Assembly: GCF_003390845.1 (NCBI RefSeq)
Contig: NZ_QMEK01000004.1
Coordinates: forward strand, 62,001-126,000
Source of the DNA: Tropicimonas sp. IMCC34043
GTDB lineage: Bacteria; Pseudomonadota; Alphaproteobacteria; Rhodobacterales; Rhodobacteraceae
Direction of reading: 5' to 3'
Length of the DNA stretch: 64,000 bases
The notes beneath the pieces are model-generated. The model was not told the origin of the DNA, did no database searches, and saw only the letters and a list, made by a program, of their open reading frames with translations. Position 1 is the stretch's first letter. Each line of letters opens with the position of its first letter. Position numbers and translations under genes: made by a program. Positions 27,980-35,778 of the stretch are shown piece by piece.

Positions 27980-28717
27980 ATGTTCGATTTGACGGGAAAG
28001 TCGGCGTTGGTGACGGGCGCCTCGGGCGGGATCGGCGGAGCAATTGCGCGGGCGCTGCATGAGGCAGGGGCGGTTGTGGCGCTTTCCGGGACCCGGGTCG
28101 AGCCGCTGGAGGCGCTGGCCGCGGAACTGGGGGAGCGGGCGCATGTGGTGCCATGCAACCTGAGCGACAGTGCGTCGGTCGATGCCTTGCCGAAACTTGC
28201 GGCGGCGGCGATGGGCGGGCTCGATATTCTGGTCAACAACGCCGGGGTGACGCGCGACCAGTTGTTCATGCGGATGTCGGACGATGAATGGGCGCATGTG
28301 ATGGAGGTCAATCTGACCTCGACCATGCGGCTCTGCCGCGGCGCGATCCGGCCGATGATGAAGGCACGGTGGGGGCGGATCATCAATATCTCGTCGATCG
28401 TCGGGGCGACCGGCAATCCCGGGCAGGCCAATTATGCCGCATCGAAAGCGGGGATGATCGGCATGACGAAATCGATTGCCTGTGAAGTGGCAAGCCGGGG
28501 AATCACCGTCAATGCCGTGGCGCCGGGTTTCATCCGCACCGCGATGACCGACAAGCTGACCGAGGACCAGAAGGCCGCGATCAACACCAAGATCCCGGCC
28601 GCACGGATGGGCGAACCCGAGGAGATCGCTGCGGCCGTGCTGTATCTGGCAAGTCCCGAAGCGGGCTATGTCACAGGCGCGACGCTGCACGTGAACGGCG
28701 GCATGGCGATGCTGTAA
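27980..28717 (+). CDS. fabG: 3-oxoacyl-ACP reductase FabG
   Basis: NADPH-dependent reduction of 3-oxoacyl-ACP. 245 residues, classical short-chain dehydrogenase: cofactor motif VTGASGGIGGAIARAL, NNAGV, catalytic Ser in INISSIVGATG, Tyr and Lys in YAASKAGM, and the family C-terminus YVTGATLHVNGGMAML. The ATG at 27980 is chosen because AGGAG ends 6 bases before it; the ATG at 27974 abuts that site. Confidence 0.97.
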   Translation: MFDLTGKSALVTGASGGIGGAIARALHEAGAVVALSGTRVEPLEALAAELGERAHVVPCNLSDSASVDALPKLAAAAMGGLDILVNNAGVTRDQLFMRMSDDEWAHVMEVNLTSTMRLCRGAIRPMMKARWGRIINISSIVGATGNPGQANYAASKAGMIGMTKSIACEVASRGITVNAVAPGFIRTAMTDKLTEDQKAAINTKIPAARMGEPEEIAAAVLYLASPEAGYVTGATLHVNGGMAML

Positions 28718-29030
28718 GCCCGGGGCCGCAAATATCGCAGGGAAAAACACCTGTGCCGGGCTTGCGCTGCACGTAGGCTCCGCCCATGTTGCGGAGCACA
28801 GAATCGCTCGAGTCATTGGGTGGCATCGGGTGCGGCCAAAGCGTTTGCATTTGCAGGGGAACATGCTAAAGGCGGCGCAGTTTTCGGTCCAGACCCCGCC
28901 TTTGCCGGCGGTAAACGGGCAGAAGCCCCGCGCGAGACCGGGCTATGGCGCGCCCCGTCGGGGCAATGGGTCGCCCGGACGGGCACGGAGCAAAAACGGG
29001 GCTTGAAACCCCAGTGAATGAGGAACTGAC
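28718..29030. other. acpP leader region
   Basis: 313 bases between fabG and acpP. A candidate acpP promoter lies at 28845-28872. The 160 bases after it form an unusually long 5' leader rich in short GC stems, with no gene in it that I can support. acpP messages are very highly expressed, so a structured leader would be plausible. Confidence 0.45.
28845..28872 (+). promoter_or_regulatory. Candidate promoter for acpP
   Basis: TTGCAT (28845-28850), a 16-base spacer and TAAAGG (28867-28872), in a locally AT-richer stretch. The match is moderate. Confidence 0.35.
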
Positions 29031-29264
29031 ATGAGCGAGATCGCGGATCGCGTGAAGAAGATTGTTGTGGAGCACCTGAGTGTCGAAGAGGACAAGGTGA
29101 CCGAGAGCGCGTCGTTCATCGACGATCTGGGCGCCGACAGCCTGGACACCGTGGAGCTGGTGATGGCGTTCGAAGAAGAGTTCGGCATCGAGATCCCAGA
29201 CGATGCTGCCGAGACGATCCAGACCTTCGGCGATGCGGTCAAGTTCATCACCGAAGCTGCCTGA
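29031..29264 (+). CDS. acpP: Acyl carrier protein
   Basis: 77 residues, acidic, with the phosphopantetheine serine in [18 protein letters not shown]. This is the carrier for fatty acid synthesis and the octanoyl donor for LipB. It sits between fabG and fabF in the usual order. GAGGAAC precedes the ATG. Confidence 0.99.
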   Translation: MSEIADRVKKIVVEHLSVEEDKVTESASFIDDLGADSLDTVELVMAFEEEFGIEIPDDAAETIQTFGDAVKFITEAA

Positions 29265-29290
29265 AACCCCGGGCTGTCGGACTATCGAAT

Positions 29291-29317
29291 GGCGCTCCCT
29301 TGGTGGGGCGCCGTTTT
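29291..29317 (+). terminator. Rho-independent terminator after acpP
   Basis: Stem GGCGCTCCC paired with GGGGCGCC (one G-U), loop TTGGT, then GTTTTCGTTTC. It lies 26 bases past acpP, ahead of fabF, and would keep acpP message in excess of fabF. Confidence 0.72.
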
Positions 29318-29425
29318 CGTTTCGGCGCTCTGGCGGGGGGCCGCTCGGTCAGGTCGGGGCGTGTTGCGCGGTCGTGCCGGCACGTGTATCACCGCGCAAA
29401 GACTGAATAGAACCGAGGTGTGGAA

Positions 29426-30688
29426 ATGCGGCGAGTGGTTGTCACCGGCTTGGGGATGGTTTCGCCTCTGGCATGTGGCGTCGAGGAGACCTGGGCGCGA
29501 CTTCTGGCCGGAGACTCCGGCGCCGGCCCCATCACCCGTTTCGATGCATCGCGATTGGTGACGGCCTACGCCTGCGAAGTTCCCTATGGCGACGGAAGCG
29601 ACGGCACCTTCAATCCCGACGACTGGATGGAGCCGAAGGATCGGCGCAAGGTTGGCGATTTCATCCTTTATGCCGTTGCGGCGGCCGATCAGGCCGTGCG
29701 GGATTCGGGCTGGATGCCGGAGGACGAGGAAAGCAGGGAGCGGACCGGTGTGATGATCGGTGCCGGGATTGGCGGGCTGACTTCGATCGCCGAGACAGCG
29801 GTGCTGATCAAGGAAAAGGGTCCGCGGCGGGTTTCGCCCTTCTTCATCCCCGGCGCGCTGATCAATCTGGCCAGCGGCCATGTCAGCATCCGCTTTGGGT
29901 TCAAGGGGCCGAACCATGCCGTGGTGACGGCCTGTTCGACCGGAGCGCACGCAATCGGCGACGCATCGCGGCTGATCATGCTGGGCGATGCCGACGTGAT
30001 GGTCGCAGGCGGCACAGAGAGCCCGATCAGCGAGATCGGGATCGCCGGGTTCAACGCCTGCAAGGCGCTGTCGACCAAATACGCCAACGACCCGAGCAGC
30101 GCGAGCCGGCCGTGGGATGCCGACCGCGACGGGTTCGTCATGGGCGAGGGGGCCGGGATCGTGGTGCTGGAGGAATACGAACACGCGCTGGCGCGCGGCG
30201 CCAAGATCTATGCCGAAGTGCTGGGATACGGGATGTCGGGGGATGCCTATCACATCACCGCGCCGGCCGATGATGGCAACGGCGGCTTCAGGTCGATGAC
30301 CGCGGCCCTGACGCGGGCCGGGCTGACGCCGGGCGACATTGATTATATCAACGCCCACGGGACCTCGACCATGGCCGACACGATCGAGTTGGGCGCGGTG
30401 GAGCGACTGCTTGGGGATGCGGCGAGCAAGGCCACCATGTCCTCGACCAAATCCTCGATCGGGCATCTGCTGGGCGCGGCCGGGGCGGTGGAGGCGATCT
30501 TCTCGATCCTTGCGATCCGCGATCAGGTTGCGCCGCCGACGATCAACCTCGATACTCCGCCCGACGGGGTGCGGATCGATCTGGTGGCCAATGCGAAGCG
30601 CGAGCGCGAGATCAACACCGTGATGACCAACAGCTTCGGCTTCGGTGGCACCAATGCCACTCTGGTGCTGGGAAGGGCTGTGGCCTGA
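29426..30688 (+). CDS. fabF: 3-oxoacyl-ACP synthase II FabF
   Basis: Chain-elongating condensing enzyme. 420 residues, thiolase fold: MRRVVVTGLGMVSPLACG, catalytic cysteine in VTACSTGAHAIGDA, histidines in NAHGTSTMADT and KSSIGHLLGAAGAVEA, and C-terminal NSFGFGGTNATLVL. The ATG at 29426 is preferred to the GTG at 29420 because GAGG lies 7 bases before it. The stop overlaps the mltG start (ATGA-type). Confidence 0.97.
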   Translation: MRRVVVTGLGMVSPLACGVEETWARLLAGDSGAGPITRFDASRLVTAYACEVPYGDGSDGTFNPDDWMEPKDRRKVGDFILYAVAAADQAVRDSGWMPEDEESRERTGVMIGAGIGGLTSIAETAVLIKEKGPRRVSPFFIPGALINLASGHVSIRFGFKGPNHAVVTACSTGAHAIGDASRLIMLGDADVMVAGGTESPISEIGIAGFNACKALSTKYANDPSSASRPWDADRDGFVMGEGAGIVVLEEYEHALARGAKIYAEVLGYGMSGDAYHITAPADDGNGGFRSMTAALTRAGLTPGDIDYINAHGTSTMADTIELGAVERLLGDAASKATMSSTKSSIGHLLGAAGAVEAIFSILAIRDQVAPPTINLDTPPDGVRIDLVANAKREREINTVMTNSFGFGGTNATLVLGRAVA

Positions 30689-31842
30689 TGGCCAGGTCCA
30701 TCGCGTCGAATGCGCTGACGATCTTTGTCGTCCTGCTGCTCGGGGTGGCCAGCGCGGTAATCTGGGGCAATCGTGAATATTCCGGCTCTGGTCCGCTGGC
30801 CGAGGCGATTTGTGTTCAGGTGCCCACGGGTGCCTCGCTGGGCTCGGTCTCGCAGGCGCTGAAGGCGCAGGGTGCGATCAGCAGCCCGACGATCTTTCGG
30901 CTGGGCGCGGAATACAGCAAGCGGTCGGATCTGTTGAAAGCAGGCAGTTTCGTGGTGCCTGCCCACGCCTCGATGGAAGAGATCATCTTAGCCATCACGG
31001 CGAGCGGTCGCAGCACCTGTGGCACCGAAGTGAATTATCGGATCGGGGTGGCGATGGCCGATATGATCGTGCGCGATCTCGACCCGGCGACCCAGAAGTA
31101 CGAGGAAGTTGCGGATATCGACATCGGAGTCGATCCGGTACCGGCGGAAGTCCTCGACATTCTGGCCGAGCCGAGCACGCGGATCCGTGTCACGCTGGCC
31201 GAAGGCGTGACGAGCTGGCAGGTGGTCGAGGCGCTGAAGGCGGCGCCGTTCCTTTCCGGCGAACTGGCGACGGTGCCGGCCGAGGGAGCGCTGGCGCCCG
31301 ACAGCTATGAGGTCGGGCGCAATGCCGACCGTGCTGCGCTGGTGGCGCAGATGGAGACGCGACAGGCGGATATTCTGGGCGATCTTTGGGCCGCGCGGGC
31401 GCCGGGGCTGCCCTACGAGACGCCGGATGAGGCGCTGACCATGGCCTCGATCGTCGAGAAGGAAACCGGCGTTGCCGAGGAACGTCCGCTGGTTGCGAGC
31501 GTCTTCGTCAATCGTCTGGAGCAGGGCATGCGGCTGCAGACCGACCCGACGGTGATCTATGGCGTCACCGGAGGCAAGGGCGTGCTGGGGCGCGGGTTGC
31601 GGCAGAGCGAACTGGCGAAGGCCACGCCCTACAACACCTATGTCAATCGCGGGTTGCCGCCGACGCCGATTGCCAACCCGGGCCGGGCGTCGATTGCGGC
31701 GGCGTTGAATCCGGCCGAGAGCGACTATCTGTTCTTCGTGGCCGACGGCAGCGGCGGGCACGCCTTTGCCGCGACGCTGGTCGAGCACAACGCCAACGTC
31801 AACCGTTGGCGGGCCATCGAGGCGCAGCGGGCCAACCAGTGA
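30688..31842 (+). CDS. mltG: Endolytic murein transglycosylase MltG (YceG-like)
   Basis: An inner-membrane lytic transglycosylase that cuts nascent glycan strands and is proposed to set their length. 384 residues: one N-terminal helix (about 8-27), a LysM-like segment (PTGASLGSVSQALKAQG), then the YceG domain with the catalytic glutamate in ASIVEKETGVAEER and the landmarks LQTDPTVIYG, YNTYVNRGLPPTPIANPG and YLFFVADGSGGHAF. The gene overlaps fabF by one base; a fabF-mltG pairing is common. Confidence 0.95.
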   Translation: MARSIASNALTIFVVLLLGVASAVIWGNREYSGSGPLAEAICVQVPTGASLGSVSQALKAQGAISSPTIFRLGAEYSKRSDLLKAGSFVVPAHASMEEIILAITASGRSTCGTEVNYRIGVAMADMIVRDLDPATQKYEEVADIDIGVDPVPAEVLDILAEPSTRIRVTLAEGVTSWQVVEALKAAPFLSGELATVPAEGALAPDSYEVGRNADRAALVAQMETRQADILGDLWAARAPGLPYETPDEALTMASIVEKETGVAEERPLVASVFVNRLEQGMRLQTDPTVIYGVTGGKGVLGRGLRQSELAKATPYNTYVNRGLPPTPIANPGRASIAAALNPAESDYLFFVADGSGGHAFAATLVEHNANVNRWRAIEAQRANQ

Positions 31843-31896
31843 AAGTGTTTAATATTCAGTAACCTGGCGTACGCTGCCCAATGCGGACGGTGCAAA

Positions 31897-31916
31897 GTTC
31901 GCTTGACTTTGCGAAC
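31897..31916. promoter_or_regulatory. Palindrome overlapping the -35 box of the GTA promoter
   Basis: GTTCGC-N8-GCGAAC, a 6-bp inverted repeat whose spacer contains the TTGACT -35 hexamer. The position is that of an operator or activator site. It does not match a LexA (GTTC-N7-GTTC) or CtrA (TTAA-N7-TTAA) box. The binding protein is unknown; GTA regulators are an inference only. Confidence 0.5.
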
Positions 31917-31931
31917 GGTCCAATGTAGAAA
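31903..31931 (+). promoter_or_regulatory. Strong sigma70-type promoter upstream of the GTA cluster
   Basis: TTGACT (31903-31908), a 17-base spacer and TAGAAA (31926-31931). This is the best -35/-10 match I found in the window, in an AT-rich pocket between mltG and the first GTA gene. Transcription should begin near 31938, about 100 bases before the small terminase ATG. Confidence 0.65.
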
Positions 31932-31955
31932 ACAAGCAAGCTGGAAGACGTGGGC

Positions 31956-31985
31956 AAGCGCCGGACCGATGGTCCCGGCGCTTTT
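31956..31985 (+). terminator. Rho-independent terminator in the GTA leader
   Basis: A 9-bp stem AAGCGCCGG (31956-31964)/CCGGCGCTT (31975-31983) with an extra inner ACC/GGT pairing, followed by TTTTCTGTTTG. It lies between the promoter at 31903 and the small terminase gene at 32041. It may end mltG transcripts, produce a short RNA of about 50 bases from the promoter, or act as a control point for GTA expression. Confidence 0.75.
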
Positions 31986-32040
31986 CTGTTTGTCCCATTT
32001 CGCTCGTGCGGAGGAGCATGAGAAAGAGCAGGTTCAATCA

Positions 32041-32382
32041 ATGGATAATTCTATGGCGCCCGTGCCGGCGGGCGATGACGCTGGTCAGTTTTTCGACCAG
32101 GCCGTCGAGCTTTATCGCAGCAGCTCGCGGGAGCTGACCGAGATCATTCGCGAGGTCGGCCTGGGCAAGACCGAGCGCGCCAGGAAGCTCTCCCCGGTTC
32201 TGTCCGAGATCCGGAAGGCATCGGTCACCATGATGGAGGAGGCAAGGCATGTCGAAGACCTTCGCCGCAGACTCGTCGGGAATGTTCATCAGCAGGCTCT
32301 CGACCTTGCCGGGGCCCGCGATGAGATCGGGAGCCGAATGGCTCGTCTGCGCGCCGCACGAGGTGCAGCAGGAATTTCTTGA
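32041..32382 (+). CDS. GTA small terminase-like protein (gp1)
   Basis: 113 residues, mostly charged alpha-helix, with no catalytic motif. By position, as the first gene before the large terminase, and by its pattern (QAVELYRSSSRELTEIIREV, then EEARHVEDLRRRLVG, then LAGARDEIGSRMARLRAARG) it corresponds to RcGTA gp1, the small terminase that presents DNA to the packaging motor. GTA small terminases lack strong sequence specificity, consistent with near-random packaging. The start could be the ATG at 32041 or the one at 32053; the former is kept as the longer plausible form. It overlaps the large terminase gene. Confidence 0.8.
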   Translation: MDNSMAPVPAGDDAGQFFDQAVELYRSSSRELTEIIREVGLGKTERARKLSPVLSEIRKASVTMMEEARHVEDLRRRLVGNVHQQALDLAGARDEIGSRMARLRAARGAAGIS

Positions 32383-33664
32383 CGGGCTGAGCGGCAACGC
32401 ATTGTGTGCACTGCCCTGGCTGTTCGAGTTCTGGGCCATGCCCCACCAGTTGCCCCCCCGGGGCGACTGGAAGACATGGGTGATCCTTGGCGGGCGCGGC
32501 GCGGGCAAGACCCGCGCCGGGTCGGAATGGGTGCGAAGCCAGGTCGAGGGGGCGGGCCCGGACGACCCGGGTCTTTGCCGGCGCGTCGCGCTGGTTGGCG
32601 AGACGGTCGAGCAGGTGCGCGAGGTGATGATCTTCGGCGACAGCGGGATCCTTGCCTGTTCGCCGCCAGATCGCCGCCCGGAATGGCAGGCGACGCGCAA
32701 GCGGCTTGTCTGGCGCAACGGGGCGGTCGCCCAGGTGTTTTCGGCCCATGATCCCGAGAGCCTGCGGGGCCCGCAATTCGACTGTGCCTGGGTCGACGAA
32801 CTGGCGAAGTGGAAAAAGGCCGAGGAGGCCTGGGCAATGCTGCAGTTCGGACTGCGGCTGGGGGAGAACCCGCGGCAATGCGTGACCACGACACCGCGGG
32901 ATGTCGCGGTCCTGAAGGAGCTGTTGGGGCGGGCATCGACAGTCGTCACTTCGGCCCCGACCGAGGCGAACCGGGCCAATCTGGCGGCGAGTTTTCTTGA
33001 AGAAGTCCAGGCGCGTTATGCCGGGACGCATCGCGGACGGCAGGAACTGGACGGCGAGCTGATCGAGGAGGTCGAAGGGGCGTTGTGGACTGCCGCGGCC
33101 ATCGAGGCTGGGCGGGTCGACCGGGCGCCAGAGCTTGACCGGATCGTGGTCGCGATCGATCCGCCGGTCACGGGCCACAGGGGGTCGGACGAGTGCGGCA
33201 TTGTCGTCGTTGGCGTCGTCATGACGGGCAGGCCGCGGGATTGGGAAGCCTATGTGCTGGAGGATGCAAGCCTGAGTGCTGCCTCGCCGCTGGCCTGGGC
33301 GCATGCCGCTGTTGCGGCGCGAGACAGGCATGGCGCCGACAGGCTGATCGCTGAGGTCAATCAGGGTGGCGATCTGGTGCAGGCATTGTTGAACCAGATC
33401 GACCCGATGCTGCCGTTCCGGGCGGTGCGGGCGCAGTTCGGCAAGGCGGCTCGGGCCGAGCCTGTTGCCGCGCTCTATGAGCAGGGACGGGTGCACCATC
33501 TGCGCGGGCTTGGCGTGCTTGAGGACCAGATGTGCCGGATGAGGGTCAGGGGCTACGATGGCAGGGGCTCGCCCGACCGGGTTGACGCGCTGGTCTGGGC
33601 GCTGACCGAGCTGATGATCGAGCCGGCCGGAGAGTTCCGCCGGCCGGGGATCCGGGCGCTTTAG
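32321..33664 (+). CDS. GTA large terminase (gp2)
   Basis: ATP-driven DNA packaging motor and nuclease. About 447 residues from the ATG at 32321. The N-terminal ATPase has Walker A LGGRGAGKTRAGSEW and Walker B-like FDCAWVDELAKWKK, with coupling motif VTTTPRD. The C-terminal RNase-H-like nuclease has its first aspartate in VVAIDPPVTGHRGSDECG and a later one in PDRVDALVWALTELM. Start choice is open: the frame is open to 32249, where AGGAGG lies 6 bases before an ATG but would give a 134-base overlap with gp1; a GTG at 32363 would give a 20-base overlap. I chose 32321 from the expected length of the region before LPWLFEFW. Confidence 0.93.
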   Translation: MRSGAEWLVCAPHEVQQEFLDGLSGNALCALPWLFEFWAMPHQLPPRGDWKTWVILGGRGAGKTRAGSEWVRSQVEGAGPDDPGLCRRVALVGETVEQVREVMIFGDSGILACSPPDRRPEWQATRKRLVWRNGAVAQVFSAHDPESLRGPQFDCAWVDELAKWKKAEEAWAMLQFGLRLGENPRQCVTTTPRDVAVLKELLGRASTVVTSAPTEANRANLAASFLEEVQARYAGTHRGRQELDGELIEEVEGALWTAAAIEAGRVDRAPELDRIVVAIDPPVTGHRGSDECGIVVVGVVMTGRPRDWEAYVLEDASLSAASPLAWAHAAVAARDRHGADRLIAEVNQGGDLVQALLNQIDPMLPFRAVRAQFGKAARAEPVAALYEQGRVHHLRGLGVLEDQMCRMRVRGYDGRGSPDRVDALVWALTELMIEPAGEFRRPGIRAL

Positions 33665-33967
33665 GCCGGTCTGCTCCGGCCGGTCGCGGGAGAGGGGGCG
33701 CTGCCCCCGTCCCGCGGTGCGGGACTCCCCCGGGATATTTTTGAACAGAAGAAGCCTGAATGGAGTGCGAGCGCGGGGCGCGGTCGCGCCACGGCGGGGT
33801 CGTGGACGCGCAGGCAGGTCTGCTGGCGTTCGCGATGGCGGGGATCCCGGGTGCAGTCCTGCGGGGCGGCGCCCTGTCCCTGCGCGACCGCCCCCCTGCC
33901 ATCTGGAAGGGGGCCGGGCGAGCTCATCCGGGGTCCGGCCCCGGCGGAAAACGAGGAGTGAGAGCGC
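33665..33967. other. Gap inside the GTA cluster between terminase and portal genes
   Basis: 303 bases in a cluster where most other genes overlap or nearly touch. The first 90 bases are a GC hairpin array and dispersed repeat copy 2. The rest is G/C-rich. A frame from 33760 to 33999 (MECERGARSRHGGVV and on) has GC-rich third positions over its first 50 codons, but its end runs into the portal gene in another frame and it matches nothing I know. I do not call it a gene. GAGGAGTGAGAGCGC just before 33968 is the portal ribosome site. Confidence 0.5.
33732..33754 (+). repeat. Dispersed intergenic repeat, copy 2
   Basis: Core GGGATATTTTTGAACAGAAG (continuing AAG), preceded by ACTCCCCC and by nested GC hairpins (GCGGGA...TCCCGC with inner GGGGC/GCCCC) at about 33687-33716. 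It begins 67 bases after the large terminase stop. Compare copies at 27931 and 55725. Confidence 0.72.
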
Positions 33968-35173
33968 ATGGTACTGGAATTCCTGCGAGGGTCCCATAGG
34001 TCCGGCCCGGCCGAACTGCCCGAACGCAAGGCCTCGGCCACCGGCCCGGTGATCGCCTGGCAAGGTGCCGGGCGGGCGGTCTGGTCGCCGCGCGATACGC
34101 CGGCGCTGACGCGGACCGGCTTCATCGGCAATCCGGTGGGGTTTCGGGCGGTCAAGCTGATCGCGGAAGCGGCGGCGGCCCTGCCGTTGGTCTGTCAGGA
34201 CGCCAGATGCCGCTATGACACGCATCCGGTGCAGAGCCTGTTGGCACGACCGAATGGGGCGCAGGGCAGGGCCGAGCTGTTCGAGGCGCTCTATGGCCAG
34301 ATCATGCTGTCGGGCGACGGCTATGTCGAGGCGGTGGGCGACGGCGGCCTGCCGTTCGAGTTGCACGTGTTGCGCAGCGACCGGATGAGCCTGGTGCCCG
34401 GTGCCGATGGATGGCCTGTCGCCTATGAGTATTCAGTGGGCGGGCGCAAGCATCGGTTCGAGGTTTCGGGCGAGGTGCCGGCAATCTGCCATATCAAGAG
34501 CTTTCATCCGCTTGACGACCACTATGGTCTGTCACCGATGCAGGCGGCGGCGACGGCGATCGATGTGCACAACTCGGCGACGCGCTGGTCGAAGGCGCTG
34601 CTCGACAATGCTGCGCGGCCATCTGGGGCGATCGTCTATCACGGTTCGGACGGGCGGGCCGGAACGCTTGCGCCCGATCAGTACGACCGGTTGCTGAGCG
34701 AGATGGAGACCTATCATCAGGGCGCACGCAATGCCGGGCGGCCGATGTTGCTGGAAGGTGGGCTCGACTGGAAACCGATGGGGTTCTCGCCGTCCGACAT
34801 GGAGTTTCAGCAGACCAAGGAGGCGGCGGCGCGCGAGATCGCGACCGCCTTCGGGGTGCCGCCGATGCTGCTCGGGATCCCCGGCGACATGACCTATGCG
34901 AATTATCAGGAGGCAAACCGGGCCTTCTATCGCCTGACGGTGCTGCCGCTGGCGGGCCGCGTTGTGGCGGCGCTGTCGGGCTGGCTGGCGCGGTTCACCG
35001 GCGACGAGGTGCAGATCGGTCCCGATCTGGACCGGATTCCGGCGTTGAGTGCCGAGCGTGAGGCGCAATGGGCACGGATCGGGGCGGCGGATTTCCTGAC
35101 CGCCGGCGAAAAGCGCAGCCTGCTGGGGCTGCCGCCGTTGGCCGAGGATGGCCGGTACGACGCAAGGGAGTAG
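33968..35173 (+). CDS. GTA portal protein (gp3)
   Basis: Dodecameric ring at the capsid vertex through which DNA enters. 401 residues, HK97-type portal family: GFIGNPVGFRAVKLIAEAAA near residue 50, LYGQIMLSGDGYVE, HIKSFHPLDDHYGLSPM and the C-terminal crown region EMETYHQGARNAGRPMLLEG and AFGVPPMLLGIPGD. AACGAGGAGTGAG lies at the right distance before the ATG. Together with gp2 it forms the packaging machine. Confidence 0.94.
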   Translation: MVLEFLRGSHRSGPAELPERKASATGPVIAWQGAGRAVWSPRDTPALTRTGFIGNPVGFRAVKLIAEAAAALPLVCQDARCRYDTHPVQSLLARPNGAQGRAELFEALYGQIMLSGDGYVEAVGDGGLPFELHVLRSDRMSLVPGADGWPVAYEYSVGGRKHRFEVSGEVPAICHIKSFHPLDDHYGLSPMQAAATAIDVHNSATRWSKALLDNAARPSGAIVYHGSDGRAGTLAPDQYDRLLSEMETYHQGARNAGRPMLLEGGLDWKPMGFSPSDMEFQQTKEAAAREIATAFGVPPMLLGIPGDMTYANYQEANRAFYRLTVLPLAGRVVAALSGWLARFTGDEVQIGPDLDRIPALSAEREAQWARIGAADFLTAGEKRSLLGLPPLAEDGRYDARE

Positions 35174-35177
35174 CGTG

Positions 35178-35738
35178 ATGGATGATCTTCTCGTGGCCGG
35201 GTTGGAGCGCAAGTTCTGCCAGCTTGATGCTGCACTGACCGTGACGGATGGCTCGGTGATCGAAGGCTATGCCTCGGTCTTCGGTCTGGCGGATCAGGGG
35301 GGCGATGTTGTCCAGCCGGGCGCCTATGCCGCCTCGCTGAGCGCTTTGGCGCAGGCGTCGCGGCGGGTGAAGATGCTGTGGCAGCACGATCCGGGGCAGC
35401 CGATCGGGGTCTGGGACGAGGTGCGCGAGGATAGCAAGGGGCTGTTCGTGCGTGGCCGGATCCTGACCGATGTCGCCAGGGGCCGCGAGGCGGCGGCGCT
35501 GATCGAGGCCGGGGCCATCGACGGGCTGTCGATCGGGTATCGCACAAGGCGGGCCGAGAAGGACAGCAGGGGCCGGCGGCTTTTGCATGATCTGGAGCTT
35601 TGGGAAGTGTCGCTGGTGACCTTTCCGATGCTTCCCGAAGCGCGGGTGGGCGCCAAGGGGGAGAGCCCCGAAGCCTGTCTGATGCGTGCCATGGCGGAAG
35701 CTTTCGAGCAGGCCCGCCTTGACCTGGCGGACGACTAG
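35178..35738 (+). CDS. GTA prohead protease (gp4)
   Basis: 186-residue HK97-family (U35) serine protease that matures the capsid. Signature pieces are EGYASVFGLADQGGDVVQPGA, the histidine in KMLWQHDPGQPIG, the catalytic serine region IDGLSIGYRTRRA, and LELWEVSLVTFPM near the end. Four bases follow the portal stop. The RcGTA small gene between portal and protease (g3.5) is absent here. Confidence 0.93.
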   Translation: MDDLLVAGLERKFCQLDAALTVTDGSVIEGYASVFGLADQGGDVVQPGAYAASLSALAQASRRVKMLWQHDPGQPIGVWDEVREDSKGLFVRGRILTDVARGREAAALIEAGAIDGLSIGYRTRRAEKDSRGRRLLHDLELWEVSLVTFPMLPEARVGAKGESPEACLMRAMAEAFEQARLDLADD

Positions 35739-35778
35739 GCCCGCCGGTTTTCACGACCTCTCAGGAAGGACCCAAGCG

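Noticed and set aside
31849-31863. CtrA-like half box TTAA-N7-TAAC upstream of the GTA promoter
   Set aside because: The second half has two mismatches to TTAA and it lies about 50 bases upstream of the -35 box. Known CtrA effects on GTA are largely indirect.
33760-33999. A 79-codon gene between large terminase and portal
   Set aside because: No ribosome site of quality, no recognised family, and its last third shows no codon bias; kept only as a possibility in the gap description.
32225-34366. A leftward open frame of 713 codons opposite the terminase and portal genes
   Set aside because: Antisense shadow; it crosses the intergenic repeat and has no protein pattern.
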